64,000 nucleotides of DNA from Hygrophila difformis (taxonomy: Eukaryota > Streptophyta > Magnoliopsida > Lamiales > Acanthaceae), in NCBI GenBank assembly GCA_030278955.1, contig JAOANR010000014.1, positions 19,842,068 to 19,906,067 on the forward strand, written 5' to 3'. Of this stretch, positions 35,301 through 45,014 are shown one piece after another. A model generated the notes under the pieces. It saw only the letters and a list, made by a program, of their open reading frames with translations, did not search any database and was not told the origin of the DNA. Made by a program: the position numbers and the translations under genes. Within the stretch, counting starts at the first letter, position 1; the number at the start of each line of letters is the position of its first letter.

Positions 35301-37376
35301 AAAACACTCATGACTCCATATGAATTATGGAAGGGTAAAAAGACTTCAATATCATATTTTCACATCTTTGGTTGCAAGTGTTTTGTGCTTAATGACAGGG
35401 AACACACCGGGAAGTTCAAAGAGAAAAGTGACGAGGGGATCTTTGTTGGATACTCAACATCTAGCAAAGCTTTTCGAGTATACAACTCCAGAACCAGGAA
35501 GGTAATCGAATCCACAAATGTCATTGTGGAAGACGCGCCCAACAGAGGAACACCAGTAGAATCCCAAGAGGAGGATGCAGAGAAAGACACCCAAAGCACT
35601 GAACAAGCTCGATCTTCGTCTGGAGAGAAGCAGGAAGCCACCACTGAGAATGATGATGTCCAACCCAGTGTTCAAACACCAGTTGGAACACCGTCACAGC
35701 CAGAGGTTGCTGCTCCCCAAGTCAGAATCCATCGTAATCACAATCCAGATGATGTCATTGGGGACGTTCTTGAAGATCGGAGAACTCGTGTAAAGAAGAA
35801 GATCGACTATAGAGAGTTTGCAGGATTACATTGCTTCACCTCAAGGATTGAACCCTCAAAGGTTGAAGAAGCCCTGCAAGACGAGAATTGGATCAATGCC
35901 ATGCAGGAAGAGCTCGCTCAGTTCAAAAGGAATGAAGTATGGACCTTGGTTGAGCGTCCACATAACATCAACGTCATTGGAACGAAGTGGGTGTTCAAGA
36001 ACAAAAGTGACGAGAATGGTAATGTGATTCGAAACAAAGCCAGGCTCGTAGCTCAAGGATACACCCAAGTGGAAGGAATAGACTATAGCGAGACCTTTGC
36101 ACCCATAGCAAGACTCGAAGCTGTGAGACTACTCCTTGCCATTGCATGTTCGATGGGCTTCAAACTCTATTAGATGGACGTAAAGAGCGCCTTCTTAAAT
36201 GGTTGGTTGAAAGAAGAAGTATATGTGGAGCAACCCAAGGGCTTCGAAGACGCAGACTTCCCAGACCATGTCTTTCGGCTAAACAAAGCTCTCTACGGGC
36301 TTAAGCAAGCTCCTAGAGCATGGTATGAGAGGCTTTCAAAATATCTATTGAAAAATGGATATAGAAGAGGAAGCACAGACAAAACCATGTTCATCAAGGA
36401 AGACTCCAAAGGGATCATTGTGGCTCAAGTCTATGTGGATGACATCGTGTTCGGATCAACCTCCCATGTGCTCAAGGACAAGTTCATCGAGACTATGGGT
36501 AAGGAATTTGAGATGAGTATGGTAGGTGAATTGACATTCTTTCTTGGTATGCAGGTTACTCAAAGGAAGGGAGGTACCTTTCTGAATCAATCCAAGTATG
36601 CCAAAAGCATTGTCAAGAAATTTGGGCTAGAGTCCAGTAAGCCTGTCTGAACACCGATTGGAACATCTGATAAGCTTCACAAGGATCCCACAGGGAAGAG
36701 TGTCGATCAAAAGATGTATCGAGGAATCATTGGGAGCCTCCTCTACCTTGCAGTTAGCAGACCTGACATCAGCTACGCTGTAGGAGTCTGTGCTAGGTAC
36801 CAAGCTGATCCAAAGGAGTCTCATCTAAAGGCAGCAAAGAGAGTGATTCGATACATTGCTGGAACACCTGATTTGGGCATATGGTACTCCAAAGAATCCA
36901 ACTTACAGTTGATTGGATACACTGATGCAGACTGGGCTGGCAATGTAGACGATAGAAAAAGCACCACAGGAGGGTGTTTTTATGTTGGAACCAACTTGGT
37001 AAGCTGGTATAGTAAGAAACAGAATTCTATATCTCTCTCCACAGCAGAAGCAGAGTATATCGCAGCAGGGAGCTGTTGTGCTCAGCTCTTATGGATGAGA
37101 CAAATGATTAGTGACTATGGGATTGATCAAGACAAGCTGGTGGTTCTCTGCGACAACATGAGTGCGATAAGTATCTCTAGAAATCCAGTGCAACACAGTC
37201 GAACCAAGCACATTGATGTTAGACACCACTTTATTCGGGAACTCGTGGAAGATGAAGTAGTGTCCCTGGAATATGTTGGAACACAAGAACAGAACGCGGA
37301 CATTTTCACCAAAGCCCTTGATGGAGATCGATTTGAAAAGCTGAGGCGGGAACTTGGCCTATGCACCATAGTCTAA
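32379..37376 (+). pseudogene. Sirevirus gag-pol polyprotein gene with two nonsense codons
   Basis: One frame of about 1665 codons is interrupted only by TAG at 36171-36173 and TGA at 36648-36650. In order: the Gag domain (DGTNFSYWKTRMRAFL), a zinc knuckle CYECRGFGHIRADC near residue 305, a long coiled coil (residues about 390-510), a second knuckle CDYCKFRGHKTEHC near 573, protease (FDSGCSRHMTG near 640), the integrase zinc site (LWHEKLGHLNF) and the integrase core with Asp in LLHMDLIGP, Asp in RSDHGKEF and Glu in NGVVERKN. Reverse transcriptase follows, with YVDD at about 36434-36445, then RNase H (TDADWAGNVDDRKSTTG, LSTAEAEYIA). The first stop falls in reverse transcriptase before YVDD, at a codon normally for Gln. 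The second lies between reverse transcriptase and RNase H. Neither shows a recognised readthrough context. All domains are otherwise present. Confidence 0.93.
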
Positions 37377-37761
37377 GTCTCAGACAGGATCTTGGGGATC
37401 TCACTTGTCATCTTTAAAAACGGCTAAGTTTTTCCTATTTATTTTATTTCCTATATCTTAGTCTATTATTCGAGATCCCATACTTAATTACAAATTTCTA
37501 TTGCAGAAAATACTTCCTTTTACCTTGACAGTTGCTCGACTAAAGAAGGAAGTTCCCTTAATTTTTGGTAACCGGCTACCTAGGAGGGATTCTATGATGA
37601 TCCCACGCCTCCACTAATAGGGAAGTTTCCTTTCAAAACTTTTTTACTTTATTTTCAGAAACTTCCCCCGCGTCTCCATCTCTCTCTATTGCTCTCGCTC
37701 TAGGTATTCTTGTTTCTCAAAGAACACTCTACTCCCATACTCCTTCTCTCTCGCAGGAACA

Positions 37762-39900
37762 ATGGTGACCACAAGGAATAGGAGTTCCAACACTGAGAAC
37801 TCACCTCTCCCAGCTCGTGGAGGCCCTCGCACTCGAGGAGGAAATCGCGGAGGGAATCGAGGAGGACCGAGTCGCGGAAGGGGAGGACGTGGCCGTGGCC
37901 GGAATCCAACTGAAATTACTACCTCAAATGATGCTCCGACCACCATTGCTACTCCAGAAGTTCCTATCTCCGACCCACTCGACATCCGCGTCGAGATGGC
38001 GCATGCGATCGAGGAAACTGCCCCGGGTGGTGCCCTAACGCCAACTCAACTGGCGCACACTCAATCGGGAGTTGGAACTGCTCTCTCCCATGGGGAAACT
38101 GCTCCCAGCACGTTGCCCACATCCCTTGCACCTGTGCCAACCGTCCAAGTGCCCTTATCAACCCTAGCGGATGCGGCATTGCAACCTCAGAACCCGCCTA
38201 AAGGGAAAGGTAATATGGCTTCTCAGAAAAACTTGGTTTCTGACAATGTTGATGCAGGGAGTTCGATTCCTATATCTGGGCACCAAGTTGGCACTCAACC
38301 TGGCCCTCAATCCGTAACCCCTGCTCCTGGCGCTGGCGTGCAAACTTCCTCAAGTGCCCCTGGTGAATCAGCCAATGTGCCAGGTCATGTTCCAAAGGTT
38401 GCTATCAAGAATGCGGGTGGTGGGTCACCAGGGAGTTCAGATGATGTCTCTGAACACTCTTCAGAATCCACTGAGTTGTCTGATGAATCAGACAAGAACG
38501 TGGAGATCAACCCAGATGATGAAGAATCCAGTGGAGACTCGGGAGATGAGGAGGCACCTGAGGGCAATCGCACTACCATCTCTGCTGAAGAGTTTCTTAG
38601 GCGTGAGGGGCTCACTGAGGATGAGTTGAGAAGTGATGATGAAGAGCAGGTTGTTGCTCACACTGAGGTTGGACGTGAGGGGGAGCAATCTTCTTCATCG
38701 GATGGTGTCCCTCTCAGGGCTCTTGCTCGCAAGAAAGCTGGTGACAATAGGGCTAAAAGGAAAGCAGATGAGACCCCTTCCACCTCTCAACCTCAGAAAA
38801 CGAAGAGAGCTCCCACTGTGAATGTTGAAGAGGATGTTGCTCAGGATGAAGATGTTGATGAAATTCCTGAGGTTGTGGATACCAATCTGGCTTACAGCTC
38901 CAAGTTTTACTCTCTGCAATCTCAGACTTTCTTTGAGACTGTCTTGCGTAAAAGGAAGTTGAAACCTGAGGTTGCTTTCAAAGGTGCCAAGTGTGATGAG
39001 ATTGGCTGGACAGAGTACCTTGAGAAAAGGCATCTCCTTCGTTGGGCATCCGATCTCCCAGGGAGCAAGCAATCTGTGGTAAAGATGTTTTATGCAAATC
39101 TTAGAAAGTCAGTCATCGTCCCTGGAAGCAGCTGGTTTGGGCGAGTGTATGTCAAGAAGCGGCTTGTGCCTCTCACTGCTAAGGATATCTGTGACTTCCT
39201 TGGTGTTCCACAGTGTGACTTTGACACTGTATTCCGACCTGGTACTCAATTCAACAATGCCCTGATTGCCAAAATACTGACCAAGGACAAGGAAAAGAAC
39301 ATCAAAGGCAGAGGTTTGCGATCGGGCAACTTGACTCAGAGGTTCTTCTTACTATACAAGTTCATCTCTTCCAATGTGATGCCCATAGCAAACCACTCAG
39401 TTGTCTCGAAGGAGATGTGTCAGTTGCTGTTTGCCATTGATGAAAACAAGAAAGAGATCAATTATGGGAAGCTTGTTCTAAATCAAATGGTCGATATAGC
39501 TGAGAACCTCAAGAAGGACAGTTCTACTCTCATTCCCTTCCCAGCCTTGATCTATGGCTATCTGGAGTCTGTTGGTATTGATGGACATCCCAAGGAATTG
39601 GTGGATACTACTAAGGTGTTCAAGTTCACGGCAAAGTTGCAGAACAAGGTTCAAGACATTCCAGGCCCAGACGGACCTCCTATCCCTCAGACAGCCCTTG
39701 ATCAACTCAAAGATATGATTGCAGAGCGCCAAGATGCTATCCGGAGAAAGAGAGAAGAGCTGGATGAAGAGGAGCGCGCCCTTGCTGAGATGGCTAAGCT
39801 TCTCCCTGAGGTCTGGGACTCCGATCCTGAGGATGAGGTGACTGAGGCTGCTGCAGATTTTTATGCCACCACTGATGAGGATGACTCCTCTCCGGAGTAA
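37762..39900 (+). CDS. Second ORF of the Sirevirus (often called envelope-like), 712 residues
   Basis: The frame is intact and starts 385 bp after pol. Residues about 18-50 are an RGG/GAR-rich stretch (ARGGPRTRGGNRGG). Residues about 215-290 are acidic and serine-rich (SEHSSESTELSDESD). A basic nuclear-localisation-like cluster lies near 315-350 (ARKKAGDNRAKRKADE). The folded part (about 375-620) resembles the putative plant transposon protein domain found in many plant element ORFs (SQTFFETVLRKRKLK, CDFLGVPQCDFDTVF, FFLLYKFISSNVMP). A C-terminal coiled coil (ERQDAIRRKREELDEEERAL) and an acidic tail follow. I see no signal peptide and no membrane-spanning segment, so the envelope label is not supported. 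The role is unknown; RNA or nucleoprotein binding is an inference. The gap 37377-37761 and the tail 39901-40249 are non-coding. Confidence 0.88.
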   Translation: MVTTRNRSSNTENSPLPARGGPRTRGGNRGGNRGGPSRGRGGRGRGRNPTEITTSNDAPTTIATPEVPISDPLDIRVEMAHAIEETAPGGALTPTQLAHTQSGVGTALSHGETAPSTLPTSLAPVPTVQVPLSTLADAALQPQNPPKGKGNMASQKNLVSDNVDAGSSIPISGHQVGTQPGPQSVTPAPGAGVQTSSSAPGESANVPGHVPKVAIKNAGGGSPGSSDDVSEHSSESTELSDESDKNVEINPDDEESSGDSGDEEAPEGNRTTISAEEFLRREGLTEDELRSDDEEQVVAHTEVGREGEQSSSSDGVPLRALARKKAGDNRAKRKADETPSTSQPQKTKRAPTVNVEEDVAQDEDVDEIPEVVDTNLAYSSKFYSLQSQTFFETVLRKRKLKPEVAFKGAKCDEIGWTEYLEKRHLLRWASDLPGSKQSVVKMFYANLRKSVIVPGSSWFGRVYVKKRLVPLTAKDICDFLGVPQCDFDTVFRPGTQFNNALIAKILTKDKEKNIKGRGLRSGNLTQRFFLLYKFISSNVMPIANHSVVSKEMCQLLFAIDENKKEINYGKLVLNQMVDIAENLKKDSSTLIPFPALIYGYLESVGIDGHPKELVDTTKVFKFTAKLQNKVQDIPGPDGPPIPQTALDQLKDMIAERQDAIRRKREELDEEERALAEMAKLLPEVWDSDPEDEVTEAAADFYATTDEDDSSPE

Positions 39901-39927
39901 TAGGTCCTTTTTGCCATATTGAGATCC

Positions 39928-39941
39928 AGAGGGGGAGAAGG
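39928..39941 (+). promoter_or_regulatory. Internal polypurine tract-like site of the Sirevirus
   Basis: AGAGGGGGAGAAGG lies just after the second ORF, about 320 bp before the main polypurine tract. Duplicated polypurine tracts are a known feature of Sireviruses. Confidence 0.55.
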
Positions 39942-40249
39942 TGTGCGTGATCAAAGATGTCTGCCTCTGGTAAGTGCTTTTGTTTTATGTTCGTCTGTTA
40001 TGATGGAACTCTGTTATTGAACTCCTTTTAGTATTCCTAGTATTGTTATTTCTGTTGAACTGTCATTTCGTGGACGCCTTGCTGGTTTTATTGTACATGC
40101 TCCCCTGTTTTCGCTTGATCTTTTGTACGGAGCATTAGATAGGTTGTTTGGGGATTTTGCTATGTAATGGTGGTTGGGATTGGTTTTTTGTTCTTCTTAT
40201 GTTGTTCACACATCGGAGGATCTTTGATCTTACTGGCTCACATTATGTC

Positions 40250-40262
40250 AAAAAGGGGGAGA
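40250..40262 (+). promoter_or_regulatory. Polypurine tract of the Sirevirus
   Basis: AAAAAGGGGGAGA ends one base before the 3' LTR and would prime plus-strand synthesis. Confidence 0.9.
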
Positions 40263-40263
40263 T

Positions 40264-41195
40264 TGTTAGTGCCTCTAGTTTTTGAGATAATGTGTTCCAC
40301 TCCGATGTTGAACACTAGGTAGGATCCCACCCCCTTGATCTTATCCGCAAATTATTCTTGGCAAGATATCTTTACATTTCGGATAGAGCCAACCCTGCAT
40401 GGCAAGGAGCGTCCTCCAACGGTCGGCTGTCATTTCCTTGCTGGGATCGAAGGAGCTATGGGAAGTGGAATCTCTCATCCAAGTAAGGAATGAAGCGGCT
40501 ATGGAAGGAGGAAGATTTCGTGGGATTATGTATTCTCCTTCCATAGTATCAGGATTTCGAACGTCTTTTTAAGAAAGAAAATTGCAATGGGTCATCATTG
40601 ATTCGATCATTCAAAAACATTGCAAAGCACTTTTGAGAAATCCAGCAATCTCTTCACTCGATCCGAGAGTTTCATCACTGATAGGAGAGGTTGCTATTTG
40701 AAGTTCTTCAGAGTCATCGTGCACATTGAACCCTTGATTAATTTCGACACCTTGATCAAGGGCAACACTCAAGATCGTGTCAACAAGATACTACCCTTCA
40801 TTGCTACATCAAAGGGAGGATCTTTTACAGGTTCACTCGAGGGAAACTTGGAGAAGGAGTCTTCAAGGGGTCGAAGCAGAATCAGAGCATTCTCACCAGA
40901 AAAGGGAGTTTCTGGTACCATCGATCATCCACTTGGGTGTTGGAGTAAAAGGTTACTGGTTCACTATTGTTCGTGTTGTAACGTGGTGTTCGAACACATA
41001 GTGGAACACTCCTGGATTGGTATCCCCCAGACGTAGGCCTTGGGCCGAACTGGGTCAACAACTCTCTGTTTGTTCTTATTTCTTTACTGCACTTATTTAC
41101 CTTTGAGTACTAACCTACTAACAAGCCTTTTAAGTGTGTGATTGAACAAACAGTTGTGGTTAAAGTTCCTAATCTTGACGTATAAGGGACCAACA
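40264..41195 (+). repeat. 3' LTR of the Sirevirus
   Basis: This is a near-perfect copy of 31398-32331, differing by a few substitutions and one-base indels. It is followed directly by the TCATC target duplication and then by the resumed FAR1-type exon of MULE-2. Confidence 0.95.
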
Positions 41196-42200
41196 TCATC
41201 CATCCCATTTCGTGGCATTGAATCGTCGATGATCTGGAAAATATCATCACCCTGTGAATCATATCCGCAATCTGCTACTGTTGTATCACCTTCACCCAAT
41301 TCTTCTGGCAAAAAGTTGAGGTCTATCATCCCCACACACGTTAGTTTTTTCGATAATTCGATAATGCGTCTAACTGGTGTGCGGAACACAACCGGAAAAT
41401 GAAAGAACAGATTAGCATTTTTCCCATTAATCATGAAAAAAAGGAAGTTTCTTATCATTCCAATTATTACTCCCACTATTTAGGGCAGTGAGTGATCCAG
41501 CTGCCATATTTATTAAATTCATTACCCCCACTAATTAGGGGAATGAGTGATCCAGCTACCATTTTTAATAAATGCGTCTGAATGGAAGGGCACTACCAAA
41601 TATCGACATGTAGCACAAGGTCACCATAGCCGGAACACGTCCGCATATGGGCAATAATAATCATCCGCACAGTAACTGTATTGGATGGAATATGTCAAAC
41701 AAAAAACTCGAAAAAACAATTCCATGGAGTGGGACGCGACCAATTCAACAGTCATTTTACGAATTAATTAATTCCCATCCATGTTCAATTTCTCATTATA
41801 TATGTATCCTGCCCCACCCCTTTAATGTAACACATTATTATAGTTAAGGGTACGTATTTCTTTTTTTTTAAAGCCGAAGCCAGTTTGAAGAATTTTTTTT
41901 GGTAGAACAGCCAGTATCTAGTTTGAAGAATTATTTTTTAAATAATATTTTTAAATAAAATTATTTTTAATATTAATTATAATATTAATATTAATTATTA
42001 ATATTATAGTTAAGGGTACGCATTATATTAATTAATTTTTAAATAATATTTTTAATAAAATTATTTTTAATAAATCTAAACCGCTTACAAAACAAACAAC
42101 CCCCTAAAGTTGGATAAATATTTTGTTGTATTTACTTGTACAAAATCAGAGCAATTATCAAGTAACAATTGGTTAAGAAATACAGTCAAATTTGTTTGGA

Positions 42201-42280
42201 ATTAAAGCCAATTTTGTTTTCATTAAATACATTGTTTTAAATTAAAGCCAATTTTGTTTTCATTAAATACATTGTTTTAA
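42201..42280. repeat. Perfect 40-bp tandem duplication
   Basis: The 40 bases starting ATTAAAGCCAATTTTG at 42201 are repeated exactly at 42241. Perfect identity implies a very recent event. Confidence 0.97.
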
Positions 42281-42684
42281 ACGCTTTTTATTTATGCAAT
42301 ATAATTACAATGATAGGTAGGAAATAAAATCAATATGTTAACAAAATCAATTAGACTGTAACTCTACCAAAATTGGGGAAAAAATGGTATACATAAAACA
42401 CGAACATATATAGTAATTATTAAATGCAAAACATATTAAATCATGTTCTCCACAGCTCTTATCTAAATTTGACACTGGAGTAGCATTAATTTGTTCATTT
42501 TGGTTGTGAAAAATCAAATAACCAATTGTGGATCTTGTCTTGACCACCGCTAATTGTCTTCTACATTAACAAATCCCTAGGCACTCTAGCTTTAAGAACA
42601 GTTCCAACATTGGAAACAAGCAACGAAAACGCTATAAGGTAGAAAGCTGTTATATTAATATATCATCTCTAGACCCTAGAGCTG

Positions 42685-42814
42685 TAATGGCGAGGCATTC
42701 TCCACAATGTAATTAAGCATAAATTTTCAGTCCAACATATACTTTGCAGTAATGGCGAGGCATTCTCCACAATGTAATTAAGCATAAATTTTCAGTCCAA
42801 CATATACTTTGCAG
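42685..42814. repeat. Perfect 65-bp tandem duplication
   Basis: The 65 bases starting TAATGGCGAGGCATTC at 42685 recur exactly at 42750. No open frame is shared. Confidence 0.96.
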
Positions 42815-43198
42815 TTCACATGAGTACACTTTGCCCAAATTCAACCACCCAACATTAGAGTTTAGAGTCTGGAAATGATGTTTGGTAATGCAATTTTAAA
42901 TTAGAGTTTAGAGTTTGGAGTTTGGAAAGCTAAAAATTGGGGGAAATGGGCGATTCAGAGTTTTAAATTATAGATTAAAATTTGGCAGTTACTGTAATTA
43001 GTGTTTACTATATATAAGATTTTAGACTATTTTTAATATTTATTTTAAAAGCTAAACACTAATTGCTAGCATATGTTCCCAATTATGACAGCCTTTAAAG
43101 GTTTTAGTTCTCTTCATATTACAATTATGACAGTTATAGTCATTTCTAAAAACTACTATAAAAGAGAAACTAATAGCTAAAGCTTATATAGCCTCCTT

Positions 43199-44070
43199 CG
43201 CTGTAGTTTGAAGCCACAGCTCTACATGCAAAACAAACTCTAGTCAGTTGTCATCAGGTATAACAAAATAATAGCCCCATTTTTTTATATTAGCTTTTAA
43301 AGAATTTAGCTATGAATTGTAGCTCCGAAAAGTTTTACAATTATAAACTACCCTGAATAGCTTTTGTAAGCTTTCGAAATCTATTTTCCAATTTAATTAA
43401 TTTACTCTTCAAATTATAATTTATGACACATAAAACTACTTCTACGAAGAAATTATTTAAAAACATATAGATACAACTCCCAATAGCTAGTTCTATACAA
43501 CCCGCAACTATAGCTCTACGTGCAGAACAGACTCTTTGTGTTCTAAATTGTAAGCTTTAGCTTTCATATCAATGGAAATTTCATTTGCTATAAAAAAGGA
43601 AAATATAAGAATTTTAAATTATAGTTTATATATCTTTTATCCATGCATGGCATGCATGGAGTCATTGGAGTGTTTTTTGTTTCTATATAGAGTCCTGCAC
43701 GTAATTTTTGAAAGTTTTTAGGAGCTTTAGTTTTTATTTCAAAATAATAGTCTCGTTCTGTACACTAGCTTTTGAAAGCTTTAGCCGTGATTTGCAGCTC
43801 CGAAAAGCTCTATAATCAGAAGCTATACTCAGTAGCTTTTGGGAGCTTTCGAAAGCTAATTTTCAAATGTAATTAAATTTTTTCTTCAAATTATAATTTA
43901 TGACAACTACAGCTACTTGTACCGAACACTTATGTAAAAACTGATAGCTACAACTCGTACAGCTTCCAACAACTACACCTCCCTATAGCTGCAGTTTGCC
44001 GCTACAACTCCATACAACTGTAGCTTACAGCTACAACCCACAGCTATAACTCTGCGTGCAGAATGGACCC
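43199..44070. repeat. Two diverged direct copies of a 0.33-kb repeat rich in AGCTAC/AGCTTT
   Basis: Blocks near 43260-43545 and 43738-44070 share order and wording: AATAATAG, then GCAGCTCCGAAAAG-like, AAGCTTTCGAAA-like, CTTCAAATTATAATTTATGACA and a tail with AACTCTACGTGCAGAA-like sequence. Their frequent inverted AGCTACAG/CTGTAGCT words suggest a foldback or hAT-type MITE family. Exact ends and target duplications are not visible. Confidence 0.6.
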
Positions 44071-44153
44071 ATAATCTATAAAAGAAAGTTAATAGTAAAT
44101 ATTTGATCCATTAACATCAAACACAATTTAGTTACTATACTGACTAGTATTCA

Positions 44154-45014
44154 TCCGCATATGCAGACGTTTTCTACACTAAGCAACCATGTGATACGTG
44201 TTTTGAAGGTGTCCATTCATTCCATTCAAAGCCCATTAATGATTATAGAAAGTGGATATGTGATTCCCCAAATTAATGGGAGTAACATTTGTCTGATACT
44301 AAATGCCATTTTCAGCGCGTGGTTGCTCCTGAAATTGTGGGAATTTTATGGAATGATGAGGTATCCATTTATATAATATGGAATTGTACCATATCCTTAA
44401 ACAGCTAGCGTTGCGTTCTTGATTCCTAACTTTATGGAAATGCTTTTTAGGTTGCATACACGTGTTATCCAAAATGCAGATTTATGCTATGGGGAGAATG
44501 CCACCTATATGTTGTGAATATTGTTGAGTTTTGTACCTTATGCATTTCTTTGTGTTGTGCTGCGTTAACATGATATATATGCTATATGAACTGCATAACA
44601 ATGTTCTAGCAATCTTGTACTGAAAACACTAAGACTTCTTACTCCGTCCTAGCAACAACATTACTAATTACAAATTGCATGCTTGTGCTGCCATCCAGTT
44701 TGCACTATGTTCTACAACTGCTTATCTGATGCTGTTCACGTGCATATTATCTGCTTTGTCATGTGTACTGATAACCTCTTACAATCTTGTCAAAATTGGG
44801 ACCACAATCTTCACAACCACACGTGTAACATTAATATTCTTCCATATATTGACCACGATATGATTAGAGGAATATCCAAAATATGAAATTCCCTAAATTG
44901 TGACAAATCACTTAAATAGAAAAACGAAAGTCAATAATATCATATACTTCCATAAGTTTGGGGGAATAAAACAATACAACCTATGAATCCAAAAAACATG
45001 TCTGCATATGCGGA
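44154..45014. mobile_element. Non-autonomous MULE-like element with TIRs related to MULE-2
   Basis: A perfect 15-bp TIR, TCCGCATATGCAGAC, lies at 44154 and inverted at the right end (45014). Read inward, the left end lines up without gaps with the MULE-2 left TIR (GCATATGCAGACG against GTATATGCGGAGG, then TTCT and TGTGATAC in register). The 860-bp interior encodes nothing recognisable. Flanks share AGTAT (44146 and 45018), but no clean 9-bp target duplication is present. Confidence 0.7.

Larger units (their letters stand above)
31398..41195 (+). mobile_element. Sirevirus-type Copia LTR retrotransposon (9.8 kb)
   Basis: It has two LTRs of 934 and 932 bp starting TG and ending CA, a 5-bp target duplication TCATC (31393-31397 and 41196-41200), a tRNA-Met-type primer-binding site and a polypurine tract. 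It has gag-pol in Copia order (integrase before reverse transcriptase) and a second long ORF downstream of pol. The long coiled-coil gag with two zinc knuckles and the extra ORF point to the Sirevirus (SIRE1/Maximus) lineage. The LTRs differ by about half a dozen to a dozen changes by eye, so the insertion is recent. The insertion is in the same orientation as the window and antisense to the FAR1-type gene it interrupts. Confidence 0.93.
28867..41329 (-). pseudogene. FAR1/FHY3-type MULE transposase, broken
   Basis: On the minus strand the coding pieces are 41329-41196, joined across the Sirevirus to 31397-31283, then 31154-30369, 30255-30136, 29734-29586, 29501-29274 and 29194 to about 28945. 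The first pieces give an acidic N-terminus and the FAR1 DNA-binding region (VRDAYSAYCNFAHGRGFSVRK, HCSKEGYK, DVHNHPM). The DDE catalytic core has Asp in GDAVAMDTTFNTN, Asp in IMTDQDPAIAAAI and Glu in QISESTNAILK. The gene is dead for three visible reasons: a TAA at 31054-31056 in the DNA-binding region, a 9.8-kb retrotransposon in the first coding exon, and loss of the C-terminal SWIM zinc finger. After KFEIKEEEAMAF the frame runs into the antisense of the Ulp1 gene and stops at 28867. Host FAR1 and FHY3 light-signalling factors derive from this transposase family; the TIRs around this copy show it is a transposon gene. Confidence 0.82.
23241..41652. mobile_element. MULE-2: FAR1-type Mutator-like element with Ulp1 cargo, split by a Sirevirus
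   Basis: Imperfect terminal inverted repeats lie at 23241-23285 and 41608-41652. Without gaps about 33 of 43 positions agree, with blocks ATATGCGGA, GTGTTC, CTATG and TTGTG. Inside are a plus-strand DUF1985-like/Ulp1 gene and a minus-strand FAR1/FHY3-type transposase, arranged tail to tail. Removing the Sirevirus (31398-41195 plus one 5-bp duplication) leaves about 8.6 kb. No 9-bp target duplication could be recognised, so the outermost bases are uncertain. A 59-bp imperfect direct repeat containing GAGTGATCCAGCT lies at about 41460-41575, next to the right TIR. Confidence 0.8.
41660..44150. other. Intergenic spacer with short duplications
   Basis: This is A/T-rich sequence without a supported gene. 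It holds two perfect tandem duplications and the first part of a pair of diverged repeats, listed separately. A short CCGAAGCC-plus-T-run piece near 41865-41885 resembles the end of the LINE seen at 18.6 kb but is too short to call. Confidence 0.6.

Noticed and set aside
36171..36173. Programmed stop-codon readthrough in the Sirevirus gag-pol
   Set aside because: The stop lies inside the reverse transcriptase at a conserved position and is followed by ATGGAC, not a known readthrough context; a point mutation is simpler.
23241..41652. A host FAR1/FHY3 gene domesticated from a transposase
   Set aside because: TIRs surround it, it is broken by a stop, a missing C-terminus and a retrotransposon, and it shares the element with a Ulp1 cargo gene.
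43640..43665. CATGCATGG palindrome as a regulatory (RY-type) site
   Set aside because: No gene lies nearby on either side to be regulated.
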